A DNA stretch of 9,492 bases from Gemmatimonadota bacterium (GCA_029862935.1 JAOTWK010000111.1:1-9492), one strand, 5' to 3'. Positions 1-7,740 are shown, counted from the first letter of the stretch. The notes: generated by a model not told the origin, from the letters alone. Program-made: numbers and translations.

Positions 1-116
1 CGCGCCGCCGAGACGATGCGGTAGGCTCTCGCTACGTCCTCCACCATTCGATCAGCTGAGAATCTGGCGAGCGCATCCTGGCGCGCTTGTTCGCGTGCGG
101 TCGGGAGCCCCAGAAC
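1..116 (-). pseudogene. Tail of a GT4 glycosyltransferase, joined out of frame; runs off the left edge
   Basis: One frame from 116 to the window edge reads VLGLPTAREQARQDALARFS then ADRMVEDVARAYRIVSAA. The ALARFSADRMVEDVARAYR segment is the usual C-terminal helix pattern of GT4 proteins. It differs from the tail expected for the TuaH-like gene in front of it, which normally ends with a helix of the type SW-x-RVEE. It may therefore be the end of a different glycosyltransferase gene fused by deletion, or the real end of the same gene after one more frameshift. The stop codon is outside the window. Confidence 0.5.
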
Positions 117-1101
117 TCGTGGAGCGCCGGGCTCGGGCCCATCGCGACGGGCTTTCCCGCTGCAAGGTATTCGAAGGATTTCAACGAAGACTTGTTCCTC
201 GTGTACTCGTTGATGCGGTTGGGTAGGAGGCACACGCCAGGACATTTGAGATAGGCGGGGAGTTCCTCGTAGGGTCGTGGGCCGAGCACATGCACGTTGG
301 GAAGCTCTTGCAACGAAGTGATCTGAGTGTCTGGCTGTCCTTCCCCAACCGGGCCGTATCAGCACGAGATGCCATCCCCCGTAGCTCGCTGAAGATCGCT
401 GAGAGGGCGTCAAGCTCGATCTTATATGCCGCGACCGCTCCAATGAAACCGATTCGTGGACGGGGGAGACTCGCGATATCGTCAGGTAGCCTCGTGTCGA
501 GATCATCCGCTCGGGCAAGTGATGCGAGTCTGCTGCAGTTGGGCGGTACCTGACGTTGCGCGACCATTGGCCTTCGCCTTCGCGAGTGCGGGGCGATGTC
601 ACGATCACGAGATCTGCCCGTGCGAGAAGTCCGCGTTCCTTGGCTGCGACTGATGCCTTGGGGTGTGCCCGGCGATGCGGACAATTCGTCCACGCAGTGA
701 TACACGATCGATCGCCAAGCCAGGTCACCCAGGTAGTTGAGCGTGAGTGGATTGTACGTCCACAAGACCGGCCGCTTGAGCCGGAGCCTCCGGATTTCCC
801 ACCGAACCGGCCGCCGAAGCCACCATCGGTTCAATTGGCGAGCGAGACGGAGGCCGTGCCACGGTAGCGCGAGGGGCGACAATACCCACACTTCCTCGGA
901 GGTGCCTCTCACGCGGTTAGCTCGTCGAAGGCGACGCCAGACACGCCGGACGTCTCCACCTGAAAACGTCGGACCTCGAAGCCCAAGTGGTTCGATGTAA
1001 GGGGCGCGGTGGCCATCTCGCGCCCAGCGGGATGAGAGGTGTTGCCTATTTGTCCACAGCGGGTTGTCCCAGTCCGCTGTGGACAGAACCACCCTTTCCA
1101 T
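117..1101 (-). pseudogene. Glycosyltransferase (TuaH-like, GT-B fold) broken by a cluster of frameshifts
   Basis: Begins at ATG 1099-1101 with MERVVLSTADWDNPLWTNRQ, the start typical of TuaH-like glycosyltransferases, 40 bp after the flippase gene. The first 146 codons are intact through WTYNPLTLNYL, then IVYHCVDELSASPG. From about 663 to 356 the family sequence jumps between all three frames: ERGLLARADLVIVTSP, then ALAKAKANGR, then NVRY, then PNC, then ARADDLDTRLPDDIASLPRP with RIGFIGAVAAYKIELDALSA, then WHLVLI, then GEGQPDTQITSLQELPNVHV. After 356 one frame runs on through GPRPYEELPAYL, LLPNRINEY and SFEYLAAGKPV to PALHE near 117. I count eight single-base (or equivalent) indels. As given it cannot make the enzyme. 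Either it is a pseudogene or this patch is poorly sequenced. An in-frame reading from 1101 would end at 181 with a scrambled C-terminal half. Confidence 0.78.
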
Positions 1102-1141
1102 CGGCAGCCCCGAGCTGACGCTCGGTGTTTGCGAGGCGCAT

Positions 1142-2617
1142 TCAGTTCCGAAGTCGATCAATCGCCCAGAGACTGTCCGCCCGAAGTGGTCTCCATAGCA
1201 GAATCGCGGCAATGCCGACCACGATCAACGTTCCCGATGCGAGAATCAGGTGCAACCACATGGCAAACTCTAGGTTACTCAGCCAGAAGGTCACGAGCAA
1301 CACAAGCATCCCCGGCAAGACCGTGGATCGTACCAAGTGGGTCACCAAACCCGCACGAGCTGCTAGTAGGATGAGACCGACGACGTTTGAAATCGACGTT
1401 GCCGCCGCGATTCCGAACACGCCGAATCTCCGGTAGAGTAGCAGGTCAAGTATTAGATTGGTGGCGAGAGCCACTCCAGCGGCCATGGCGGCCTCCCTGT
1501 TGCGTAACGTGGCGTTGAACACCCGCTGAAGCACCAATCCTCCCGCGGCCGCCCACAATCCGATTGCGAAACCGCGCAACGCAAGGGTCGTCATCGCCGT
1601 GGAGTTGCCCTGAAAGGCGCCGCGCTGATACAGCAGGGTGACCACATCCTCGGCAACCGTCCACAATAGCGCGGCGATGATCCCTGAACCGAAAAGCAAC
1701 AACGGCACTGTCCGATCCACTGTGGTGCGGACCTCATCCCACCTTACTCCGCCGAGCCTGCCGAGCGCTAGGGTCGCCAGGGGGACCGCAAGCAGGAACC
1801 GCGCGCTATCGGTGACGAAGAACGCGTAGTCGAGTGATGCGACTGCACCCTCGCCGACCAATGAGCCCACAATACGATCGACCATCAGCGAGAGCTGCAT
1901 GACGATCACGAGAAGGGAGATCGGGCCGAGTGCTCGCCGGAACTCGGTCGTGGCGTGGGAAGGCCAGCGGAATGACGATCGAGTGAGCATACTGGGACGA
2001 ATTCCGTAACGGGTGCTGTGGAAGGCCGCCCATACGGCGAGAACGGCGAAGGCCGCCACGAAGCCCAGGCCCAGCAGCTCGGGGAGACTGAAAAGCAGCG
2101 CAGCCAGGATCGCGCCGAGGATGCCGAGATTCTGTACCGTTGGTCGTACCGAGAACCCCGTGTAATCGTCGTGGGCCACTTGGATGTTGATGAGCAAGGC
2201 CGAAACCGCATACAACACGACACCTGGTGCAGCCACGCGGATGAGCCTGCTACACAGCGCTGCCGTTTCGCCATGGAACCCGGGTGCGAAGATGCGCGTC
2301 ACCATCGGAGCCGCAGCGATAAGCACGATAGTCAACAACGTGGTGGAGATGAGCAGAGTCGTCACAACCGTGCGAATGAGCGCCGGTCGATCGGACGGCG
2401 ACAGTCTCTTGTAGGCAGGTATGAATGCGCTGAAGAGCGCCTCGCCGGTCAAAAGGTGTGTAGGGATGAGGATTGCACCCATCGCCACACGAAAGGCATC
2501 GACCACGAACGACGTTCCGAAGCCATATGCGAGGATGACTTCACGGGCCGCACCCAGCACCTTGCTGAGGAGCAGGCCCACGGTCATTGCCGAGACCTTG
2601 CGCAGGGTGTGGGGCAT
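1142..2617 (-). CDS. MurJ/MviN-family lipid-linked oligosaccharide flippase (probable Wzx role)
   Basis: A 491-residue polytopic protein of the MVF branch of the MOP superfamily, with about fourteen predicted membrane segments. N-terminal landmarks of MurJ are present: LSKVLGAAREVILAYGFGTS (17-36) followed by DAF (40-42), then GEALFSAFIPAY (58-69). Later LLYQRGAF (328-335) matches the MurJ LL(F/Y)-RGAF pattern and is followed by the conserved region containing QRVFNAT-L-RN (364-373). In a polysaccharide cluster with no other flippase in view, it most likely moves the undecaprenyl-linked repeat unit to the periplasm in place of a PST-type Wzx. A role in peptidoglycan lipid II transport cannot be excluded, but chromosomal murJ usually does not sit among glycosyltransferases. 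The ATG at 2617 has no strong ribosome-binding site. The spacer upstream, 2618-2691, holds nothing I recognise. Confidence 0.85.
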   Translation of the reverse strand: MPHTLRKVSAMTVGLLLSKVLGAAREVILAYGFGTSFVVDAFRVAMGAILIPTHLLTGEALFSAFIPAYKRLSPSDRPALIRTVVTTLLISTTLLTIVLIAAAPMVTRIFAPGFHGETAALCSRLIRVAAPGVVLYAVSALLINIQVAHDDYTGFSVRPTVQNLGILGAILAALLFSLPELLGLGFVAAFAVLAVWAAFHSTRYGIRPSMLTRSSFRWPSHATTEFRRALGPISLLVIVMQLSLMVDRIVGSLVGEGAVASLDYAFFVTDSARFLLAVPLATLALGRLGGVRWDEVRTTVDRTVPLLLFGSGIIAALLWTVAEDVVTLLYQRGAFQGNSTAMTTLALRGFAIGLWAAAGGLVLQRVFNATLRNREAAMAAGVALATNLILDLLLYRRFGVFGIAAATSISNVVGLILLAARAGLVTHLVRSTVLPGMLVLLVTFWLSNLEFAMWLHLILASGTLIVVGIAAILLWRPLRADSLWAIDRLRN

Positions 2618-2691
2618 TTCGGCGCTACGAGATGGTTGGCACGGGCAGCCGGAGTCCAGCCATGGCGTAGACCGGGTCGTACGCAGCCCGC

Positions 2692-2871
2692 TTAGAGCAC
2701 GGAGTCATAGATACCTTCCAGTTCAAAAGTCTGTCGTCGCACGTCGAACCGGTGTCGTACGAATCGCTCAGCCTCCGTGCCCACGGCGACTCTGCGTTCA
2801 GTGTTCGTCAGCAGCCCACGGAGGGGGTGCGAGATTCCGTTTATGTCCCGCTCAGGGACGAGAAGGCCTGA
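2692..2871 (-). pseudogene. C-terminal remnant of a GT4 glycosyltransferase
   Basis: About 60 codons ending at TAA (2692-2694) match only the very end of a GT4 protein: SGLLVPERD, LRGLLTNTERRVAVGTEAER, RFVRHRFDVRRQTFELEGIY and DSVL. This aligns with the end of the intact gene at 3869 (GFLVPER ... FDVRRQTERLELLYDTVL), though the two differ throughout, so it is an old paralogue tail and not a recent copy. The same frame is open up to an ATG at 2946, but the codons above about 2871 do not look like the preceding part of a glycosyltransferase, and the E-x7-E motif and everything N-terminal are missing. Only about 120 bp separate it from the methyltransferase, so most of the gene has been deleted. 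Confidence 0.7.
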
Positions 2872-3064
2872 ACGGCGGTGTCTTGACCTTCGCACTCCAG
2901 CGCTCCGCCACTCTTGGTTGGACTGCCGTTCCGTGACGATCGTCATGACCCTCAGCTCACTGGACCCTCACGATTCATCCCAAACCGGCGTCCAACGAAA
3001 GCCAGGGCTGTATACTTGGTCCACCCCAGAGCTCCCCGAAACCGCGCGATGCCGACCTCAAGTG
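2872..3064. other. Non-coding spacer with no recognisable gene
   Basis: This stretch between the methyltransferase stop and the GT4 remnant contains only open frames that match nothing I know. I see no clear terminator hairpin. It probably includes degraded sequence of the lost glycosyltransferase gene. Confidence 0.35.
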
Positions 3065-3751
3065 CTAACCGATCACCTTTGCCGGAGCGCGATGGCGCTG
3101 CTCGGACTTCCGAAATATTGCGCAACAGACTTCAAAGTTGGAGAATAGGTACCTGTAGTTCTGGATCAGGACCTTCCACCGATCACGTTGTAGGAATCCT
3201 GCCGGCAATAGATATAGGTCGCGAAGGATCAACCATTTCTTGGCTCGTAGCTGACCCCAATAATTGCCGAACGGCACAATCTCGCCCCTGACAAGCTCGC
3301 ACGGTTGTACCGCTTCCTGCAGTTGTGGCAGATCTGGCCGATAGCCGGTATCGATAGGGTCAGGATGATACGGGTAGTGCCGCGGGACTGACAAGAACAG
3401 CAAGCCCGCCGGCGGGAGGAGGTTCAGGCATTGCCGAATGAACGCGTCGCGATCCGCCACGTGCTCAAGCACATTGTTGCACAGGATGGATTGGGGGCGC
3501 GCTTGTCGCGCCGTTTCAAAGACGGCCGGGTCGAGTATGTCCCCCACAATATCAACTCCAGGATCGCCCTTCTGGTCCAGGTGGAGGACTTTCACACCCC
3601 GCCGGGCGAGCGGCTCAAACAGGCGCTCCGCCACCGTTGACGTGGTACGGTACTTGGCCGTCGAGCTCCCAATGTTGATCAGCGGTGCCAAATCGCGCTG
3701 GCCAAATTGGGCGAGGGCACGGGCAAACCAATCAGCTTCTTCTGGTGACAT
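3065..3751 (-). CDS. Class I SAM-dependent methyltransferase
   Basis: A 228-residue protein with the order of motifs of a small-molecule class I methyltransferase (Methyltransf_11 type). LINIGSSTAKYR (24-35) is the SAM-binding strand 1 and glycine loop, in a variant form with NIGSS rather than GxGxG. VLHLDQK (55-61) carries the acidic residue expected to hold the ribose. VDIVGDILDP (67-76) follows, and CNNVLEHVADRDAFI (91-105) is the usual post-motif with E-H-V. LLPPAGLLFLSVP (111-123) is the motif-III strand. In this cluster it probably O-methylates a sugar of the repeat unit or caps the chain, but the substrate is inferred only from context. The ATG at 3751 has the best ribosome-binding site; a longer form starting at 3820 is open. 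It lies 117 bp after the WcaL-like gene. Confidence 0.8.
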   Translation of the reverse strand: MSPEEADWFARALAQFGQRDLAPLINIGSSTAKYRTTSTVAERLFEPLARRGVKVLHLDQKGDPGVDIVGDILDPAVFETARQARPQSILCNNVLEHVADRDAFIRQCLNLLPPAGLLFLSVPRHYPYHPDPIDTGYRPDLPQLQEAVQPCELVRGEIVPFGNYWGQLRAKKWLILRDLYLLPAGFLQRDRWKVLIQNYRYLFSNFEVCCAIFRKSEQRHRAPAKVIG

Positions 3752-3758
3752 CTCTGTA

Positions 3759-3764
3759 CCTTCC
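3759..3764 (-). promoter_or_regulatory. Shine-Dalgarno deciding the methyltransferase start
   Basis: GGAAGG on the minus strand lies 7 nt before ATG at 3749-3751. This favours that ATG over the in-frame ATGs at 3766 and 3820; the one at 3766 would place the GGAAGG inside the coding sequence. Confidence 0.55.
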
Positions 3765-3868
3765 ATGCTCGAAGCGCAAGCCGCTGCGCGAGATCCAATA
3801 CGATCTCCTGCATTCCGCAAGCCCGTGCGCCGGGAGAACCCGACTCAACACCATGAGTTGTCGGAGCA

Positions 3869-4987
3869 TCACAAGACCGTGTCGTAAAGCAGTTCTAGAC
3901 GCTCGGTTTGACGCCGCACGTCAAACTTCTTCTTCACCAACCTACGTCCAGCGCGGCCCATCGATCTCGCAACTTCAGGGTGGTCCAACAGGTAGGCAAT
4001 GCGCTCGGCCAATGCGCCGGGAGTACGCTCCGGGACAAGGAACCCTGTCGCGCCGTCCAGCACCGCCTCCGGAATCCCGCCGTGATTCGTCGCAACGACT
4101 GGAACCTCCGCGGCAGCAGCCTCGAGAAACACCATGCCCAACCCTTCGGCATCCCCATTGCGCGCCCTTACGCTGGGAAGACAGAAGACGCTCGCCTTCG
4201 CCATCAATTCATGCACGCGCTCATGTACACAGGCCCCGAGGAACTCGACGCGCTCCGCCACACCCGACGCCTGCGCCAGGGCGATCAACCGCCGCTTGAG
4301 GGGACCTTCGCCGACCACGATCAACCTCACATCCTTGTATCTCTCCGGCAGCATCCCAATCGCGCGGATTACGTCGCTCGTGCCCTTTTTCTCAACAAGC
4401 CGCCCCACCGTGAGTACTAGGCGGTCATCACGCTTGATGCCTGGCTCAATGGCATCCACATCGATCCCGATGTAGTGCTGCGCCAACCGATTGGCCGGGA
4501 AGCCCGACTGCAGAGCACAACCCCGAATGAACTCAGACACGCAGATAAAGAGGTCGCCTCGCCGACATAAGTCGTTATGTCGGACCGCGTATCTCCAGAG
4601 CGCTGGGCGGAGGCTCCTAGCTAGTCCACCTGGTGTAAGAGTCACATCGAAACCATGGAGCGTGGTAACCAGGGGCACGTCGAGACCCGCGGCTACTGGT
4701 AACGCAAACAATCCGTCGATGGCGAAATGCGCGTGGATCAACTTCGGTCGGTAGGGTCTTAGCGCATGCAAGAAGCGATTTGGGCGCCCGGTAAGTGAAT
4801 GCCACCTTCGCCACAAAGCGCCCGCACATCCTGCTGGGCTGACGGTGAGCGCGCCCGGTGGGACGGCTCCTTGGGCGTCGCGTCCTACGAACAACGGGTG
4901 GTATCCCCGGAGCTGCGCAGCCTGGTCTACGATGAATGGCTCCGACGGCTTGAACAACGTGTGCCGGTAGATTACGACGGTGTCCAA
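3869..4987 (-). CDS. GT4-family glycosyltransferase, WcaL/AmsK-like
   Basis: Predicted 372-residue glycosyltransferase. It opens with TVVIYRHTLFKPSEPFI (3-19), the pattern of colanic-acid/amylovoran-type transferases (WcaL, AmsK), then has LIHAHFAIDG (83-92), TTLHGFDVT (108-116), a donor-phosphate segment GRLVEKKG (195-202), VVGEGPL (224-230) and the E-x7-E signature EGLGMVFLEAAAAEVPVV (281-298; E281 and E289). All core elements are intact. The frame is open up to 5317 inside the upstream gene. I chose TTG at 4987 because family similarity begins there and a GGAGG precedes it; ATG at 5050 would add 21 residues that look unrelated. The gap to the upstream membrane-protein gene is 124 bp. The C-terminal FDVRRQT-LE-LYDTVL is echoed by the GT4 remnant further downstream. 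Confidence 0.88.
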   Translation of the reverse strand: MDTVVIYRHTLFKPSEPFIVDQAAQLRGYHPLFVGRDAQGAVPPGALTVSPAGCAGALWRRWHSLTGRPNRFLHALRPYRPKLIHAHFAIDGLFALPVAAGLDVPLVTTLHGFDVTLTPGGLARSLRPALWRYAVRHNDLCRRGDLFICVSEFIRGCALQSGFPANRLAQHYIGIDVDAIEPGIKRDDRLVLTVGRLVEKKGTSDVIRAIGMLPERYKDVRLIVVGEGPLKRRLIALAQASGVAERVEFLGACVHERVHELMAKASVFCLPSVRARNGDAEGLGMVFLEAAAAEVPVVATNHGGIPEAVLDGATGFLVPERTPGALAERIAYLLDHPEVARSMGRAGRRLVKKKFDVRRQTERLELLYDTVL

Positions 4988-4991
4988 CTTG

Positions 4992-4996
4992 CCTCC
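4992..4996 (-). promoter_or_regulatory. Candidate Shine-Dalgarno for the TTG start of the second GT4 gene
   Basis: GGAGG on the minus strand lies 4 nt before TTG at 4985-4987. The in-frame ATG at 5048-5050 is preceded by a pyrimidine-rich CCTCC and has no recognisable ribosome-binding site. Confidence 0.45.
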
Positions 4997-5111
4997 GCGC
5001 GCGCGATCAGGTCGGCCAAAAGCGGTGTTGGTTCCCAGCGCAAAGGCCATCGCAGGAGGTGACGTGGATATCCGACGATACCGAAGTTCTCTCCCTGCGC
5101 CCGGCCGCTTC

Positions 5112-6485
5112 TCAGAGGTTGGCAGGTAGTGATCCTTGAAGACCGGGACGCGACGGCGCACGGCGAATCCTCTCAGAATGGAAATAGCCGAATGCAGTAC
5201 CAAGAGTAAGGAACAGCACACCTCCAATGCGCGGCTCAGCAAGTGCAAAGTTGGTGAAGGCCAACTGGACGCCGCACCACATGATGACGGCACTTGCGAG
5301 GAAGGACCATGATACAAGCGCGGGATCGCGGGCCAGCCGTGCTGCAGCGAGCAGGGTGCCGCCCGTCACGAGTAGCATCCCGACGAGGCCGGTCACGCCG
5401 GCCCAGAGCCAGGCTATTAGGTAGGCGCTGTGCGGAGGATACGATGGGGCGAGCCCGTACAGCGATGCGAATGCCGGGAACGTCAACTCCCACCCACCGA
5501 ACCCCACGCCAGTGACCGGATGAGCCAGAATGAGTTGTGCTGCGTGGAACCAGATGAGGGTGCGAGGATCGAAGAGCGCTCCTGGGCTGAGAATCCGTTC
5601 GATGGTGGGACCGCTCATGGGGAGCAGAATCACTAGCCCGAGTGCAGTGCCCGCGAGCAGCGTTGTCCGGTGCAGGTGAGTCCCACGGGCCCGCACCACC
5701 GTCAAGGCGAGGACCCATATCATCGTGCCGACGCCCGCGAGAAGCCCTGCGCGCGATCCCGTTGCCAGAAATGCCAGGAGGAACGCAAACGCGACCGCTG
5801 CCGCCAAGGGTCGACGCCGCTCGCGCCACAGAAACACGCTGCTACAGAGCCCAATGCCGAAGAAGATGCTCGCCACGTTCGCGTTCACGAATAGCGTCCC
5901 CGCCTTGCCGGGATTGAGCACGTTGTTTCCCATCGAAGGCACGAAGAGCTGCGTCAACGTGTCCGGTTCCACGACGAACCGCGCGGGGAACGACGCAAGG
6001 AACTGGAGTTCCAGTCCCGGCGACAGAAAGAACACGACATTGAGCGCCGCTACCGGCAGGCTCCAGGCCACGAGCCATCGCACCGTGCGGAATCCGTGTC
6101 CGATCACTCCGAGCCGATGTCCCACCAAGAACGCGATGGCCGGGAGGGAAGTGAACAATACCATTCTAAGGCCAGCCGCCGGGTTCGGTGACAACGCGGA
6201 AGACACCGTGAACGCGACAATCAGAACCGCCAGGCCCAGAAACGGCGGGGAGCGCAGCGCAGCGGGTGATGGTAGGCCCCCCACGAGACTCAACGCCGGG
6301 TAGGCAACCAGGAACAGCAGCCACACTGTAGCATGGACCGATCCTCCGAGCGGAACGTAGAGCTGGTACACGGCCAGACCGGTGATCAGAGCGACGAACG
6401 CCGATCCCGGTCGCTCGACCGGCGGAAGCGGCGTTCCCTCCTCGGCGTGCACCGGGCTACGAGCCCTCCGGCGGCAGCAAGACAT
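5112..6485 (-). CDS. O-antigen ligase / Wzy-type polymerase family membrane protein
   Basis: A 457-residue, very hydrophobic protein with roughly ten to twelve membrane segments, of the WaaL/Wzy_C superfamily. In this context it would either polymerise undecaprenyl-linked repeat units at the periplasmic face (Wzy role) or transfer glycan to an acceptor (ligase role); sequence alone does not separate the two. Family landmarks are ATGSRAGLLAG (241-251), then a periplasmic loop around 290-350 with HPVTGVGFGGWE (322-333) and PHSAYL (351-356), whose His is typical of the large loop, followed by WLWAGVTGLVGMLL. The ATG at 6483-6485 overlaps the glycosyltransferase end by 29 bp and has only a weak ribosome-binding site. 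The first 25 residues are charged, so a start slightly further in, for example GTG at codon 12, is possible. The overlap indicates coupled translation within one operon. Confidence 0.82.
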   Translation of the reverse strand: MSCCRRRARSPVHAEEGTPLPPVERPGSAFVALITGLAVYQLYVPLGGSVHATVWLLFLVAYPALSLVGGLPSPAALRSPPFLGLAVLIVAFTVSSALSPNPAAGLRMVLFTSLPAIAFLVGHRLGVIGHGFRTVRWLVAWSLPVAALNVVFFLSPGLELQFLASFPARFVVEPDTLTQLFVPSMGNNVLNPGKAGTLFVNANVASIFFGIGLCSSVFLWRERRRPLAAAVAFAFLLAFLATGSRAGLLAGVGTMIWVLALTVVRARGTHLHRTTLLAGTALGLVILLPMSGPTIERILSPGALFDPRTLIWFHAAQLILAHPVTGVGFGGWELTFPAFASLYGLAPSYPPHSAYLIAWLWAGVTGLVGMLLVTGGTLLAAARLARDPALVSWSFLASAVIMWCGVQLAFTNFALAEPRIGGVLFLTLGTAFGYFHSERIRRAPSRPGLQGSLPANL

Positions 6486-7662
6486 CTCTGTACTGCCGCA
6501 CGCAGTGATCGAGCGTGTACAGCTCCGGAAAGGTCACTGGTGTGCGACGGTGTCCCTGGCGGTCCGGGCCGACGAGTTCGTCCAGTGCTCTCGCAACATC
6601 CCGAGCCTCTCTCGGGTTGACGGAACGCGTGGGGCCGCACTGACTGGCGAGGGCCTCAAGTGAGCGCGGGACCACCATCGGCAGGCCGACGGCAGCAGCC
6701 TCGAGCACGTTGAGAGGCAGCCCTTCCTCCGCGAGCGTGGCGAAGAGAAATGCATCCCCGGCTCGCAGATACCGGGGCACTTCCTCGCGGGGCAGATCGC
6801 CCGTGAAGCGGACTCGATCGCTCACACCGAGGGAGGCCGCGAGGCGCTCCAGGTCAGCTCGCTGGGGTCCGCCCCCAACCACGAGAAAGCGCGCGTGCTG
6901 CTGCGATCGACCGAATTCGGCGAATCCACGAAGGGCGAGGTCGACACCCTTCTGTCGATGCAGGCGACTCACTGTCACAATGACCACATCGTCCGGTGCC
7001 CACCCGATCGCCTCACGCATCTGCGCACGGTCAACGGCATTCGGTGTGAATAGCGATATGTCCACCCCATTCTCGATGAGCCGCAATCGGTCTCCCGGCA
7101 GCGACCAGGACACCGGTGGCCGACCGAGAGCACGGAATACGGGGCGACCCACGGCCACGATGGCATCGAATCGCGGGTAGGCTCTGAGATCTCTCGTGAG
7201 ACAGGCAAGATAGTACGCCGATTGTACCAAAGCCCGGGGGTCCCGGGTCCGCCAGGTCGACATGACCTCTCCCAGCGCGGTGCCGTGAGCCTGCATCACG
7301 AAGCGAATCGGTGGGGCAGGGCGCGGTAAGGACAACAGCGAATATGCGCCAGCGCTCACGCTGAGCACGGCACGTGCCGTTTTGGACCAACGGTTCTGGA
7401 ACCGCTCACGCGATCGTCTCCACCACGACCGCGAGTAGCGGGCTGGTTTGGTGCCCGCCAAAGCCTCGACATGCACACCGTCTTCCTCGAACGCAGCCTC
7501 GCGGCCAGGGATCGCCGTGGTCATGAAAGTAACGGGCACGCCGCTCTGAGCGAGCGCACGTGCCACATCCCATGCCACCGCCTGCATGCCGCCCCGCTCG
7601 TGGAACGGCGACACTCGCGAGACGAACAGAACGGTAGGCCAGCTCTCAGGGGAACTTCGCAC
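6457..7662 (-). CDS. GT4-family glycosyltransferase (GT-B fold)
   Basis: Predicted cytoplasmic or membrane-associated retaining glycosyltransferase, 401 residues from the GTG start, a normal length for the family. It would transfer a sugar from a nucleotide donor to the growing lipid-linked repeat unit; donor and acceptor cannot be told from sequence. The N-terminal Rossmann domain opens with VLFVSRVSPFHERGGMQ (11-27), where the glycine-rich GG after strand 1 binds the acceptor or donor phosphate. QAHGT lies at about 125-129. The C-terminal domain has ENGVD (197-201), VSRLHRQKGVD (231-241, with the Arg and Lys that contact donor phosphate), VVGGGP (261-266) and the E-x7-E signature EEGLPLNVLEAAAVGLP (312-328; E313 and E321). 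All expected catalytic elements are present. Its 3' end overlaps the next gene by 29 bp. The IS30 end is only about 80 bp upstream of its start, so it may have lost its original leader. Confidence 0.9.
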   Translation of the reverse strand: MRSSPESWPTVLFVSRVSPFHERGGMQAVAWDVARALAQSGVPVTFMTTAIPGREAAFEEDGVHVEALAGTKPARYSRSWWRRSRERFQNRWSKTARAVLSVSAGAYSLLSLPRPAPPIRFVMQAHGTALGEVMSTWRTRDPRALVQSAYYLACLTRDLRAYPRFDAIVAVGRPVFRALGRPPVSWSLPGDRLRLIENGVDISLFTPNAVDRAQMREAIGWAPDDVVIVTVSRLHRQKGVDLALRGFAEFGRSQQHARFLVVGGGPQRADLERLAASLGVSDRVRFTGDLPREEVPRYLRAGDAFLFATLAEEGLPLNVLEAAAVGLPMVVPRSLEALASQCGPTRSVNPREARDVARALDELVGPDRQGHRRTPVTFPELYTLDHCVRQYRDVLLPPEGS

Positions 7663-7670
7663 CGTGCAGA

Positions 7671-7677
7671 TCCTTCC
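7671..7677 (-). promoter_or_regulatory. Shine-Dalgarno deciding the GTG start of the first GT4 gene
   Basis: GGAAGGA on the minus strand lies 8 nt before GTG at 7660-7662. The same frame stays open upstream to 8058, but that extension runs through the IS remnant in a frame different from the transposase and encodes nothing recognisable. The ribosome-binding site and family length both place the start here. Confidence 0.6.
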
Positions 7678-7740
7678 CAACTTGCCCCAACGTGCAGCGC
7701 GAGCGGCAAGTTCCGATATCGAATGCGACAGTGAGTTTCG

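Noticed and set aside
1102..1212. ATG at 1212 as the start of the TuaH-like gene
   Set aside because: It would overlap the flippase C-terminus by about 70 bp; family similarity starts at the ATG at 1101.
2018..2695. Plus-strand open frame of 225 codons
   Set aside because: It lies antisense to the flippase gene, is extremely rich in Arg, Gln, His and Glu, and resembles no protein; it is a high-GC shadow frame.
3685..4299. Plus-strand open frame of 204 codons opposite the WcaL-like gene
   Set aside because: Low-complexity Pro/Arg/Ser composition and full overlap with a well-supported gene on the other strand.
4988..5317. Upstream extension of the WcaL-like gene into the end of the membrane-protein gene
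   Set aside because: It would overlap the upstream gene by about 200 bp and has no similarity to the family N-terminus.
5725..6303. Plus-strand open frame of 192 codons opposite the membrane-protein gene
   Set aside because: Antisense shadow of a clearly coding membrane protein; no recognisable domain.
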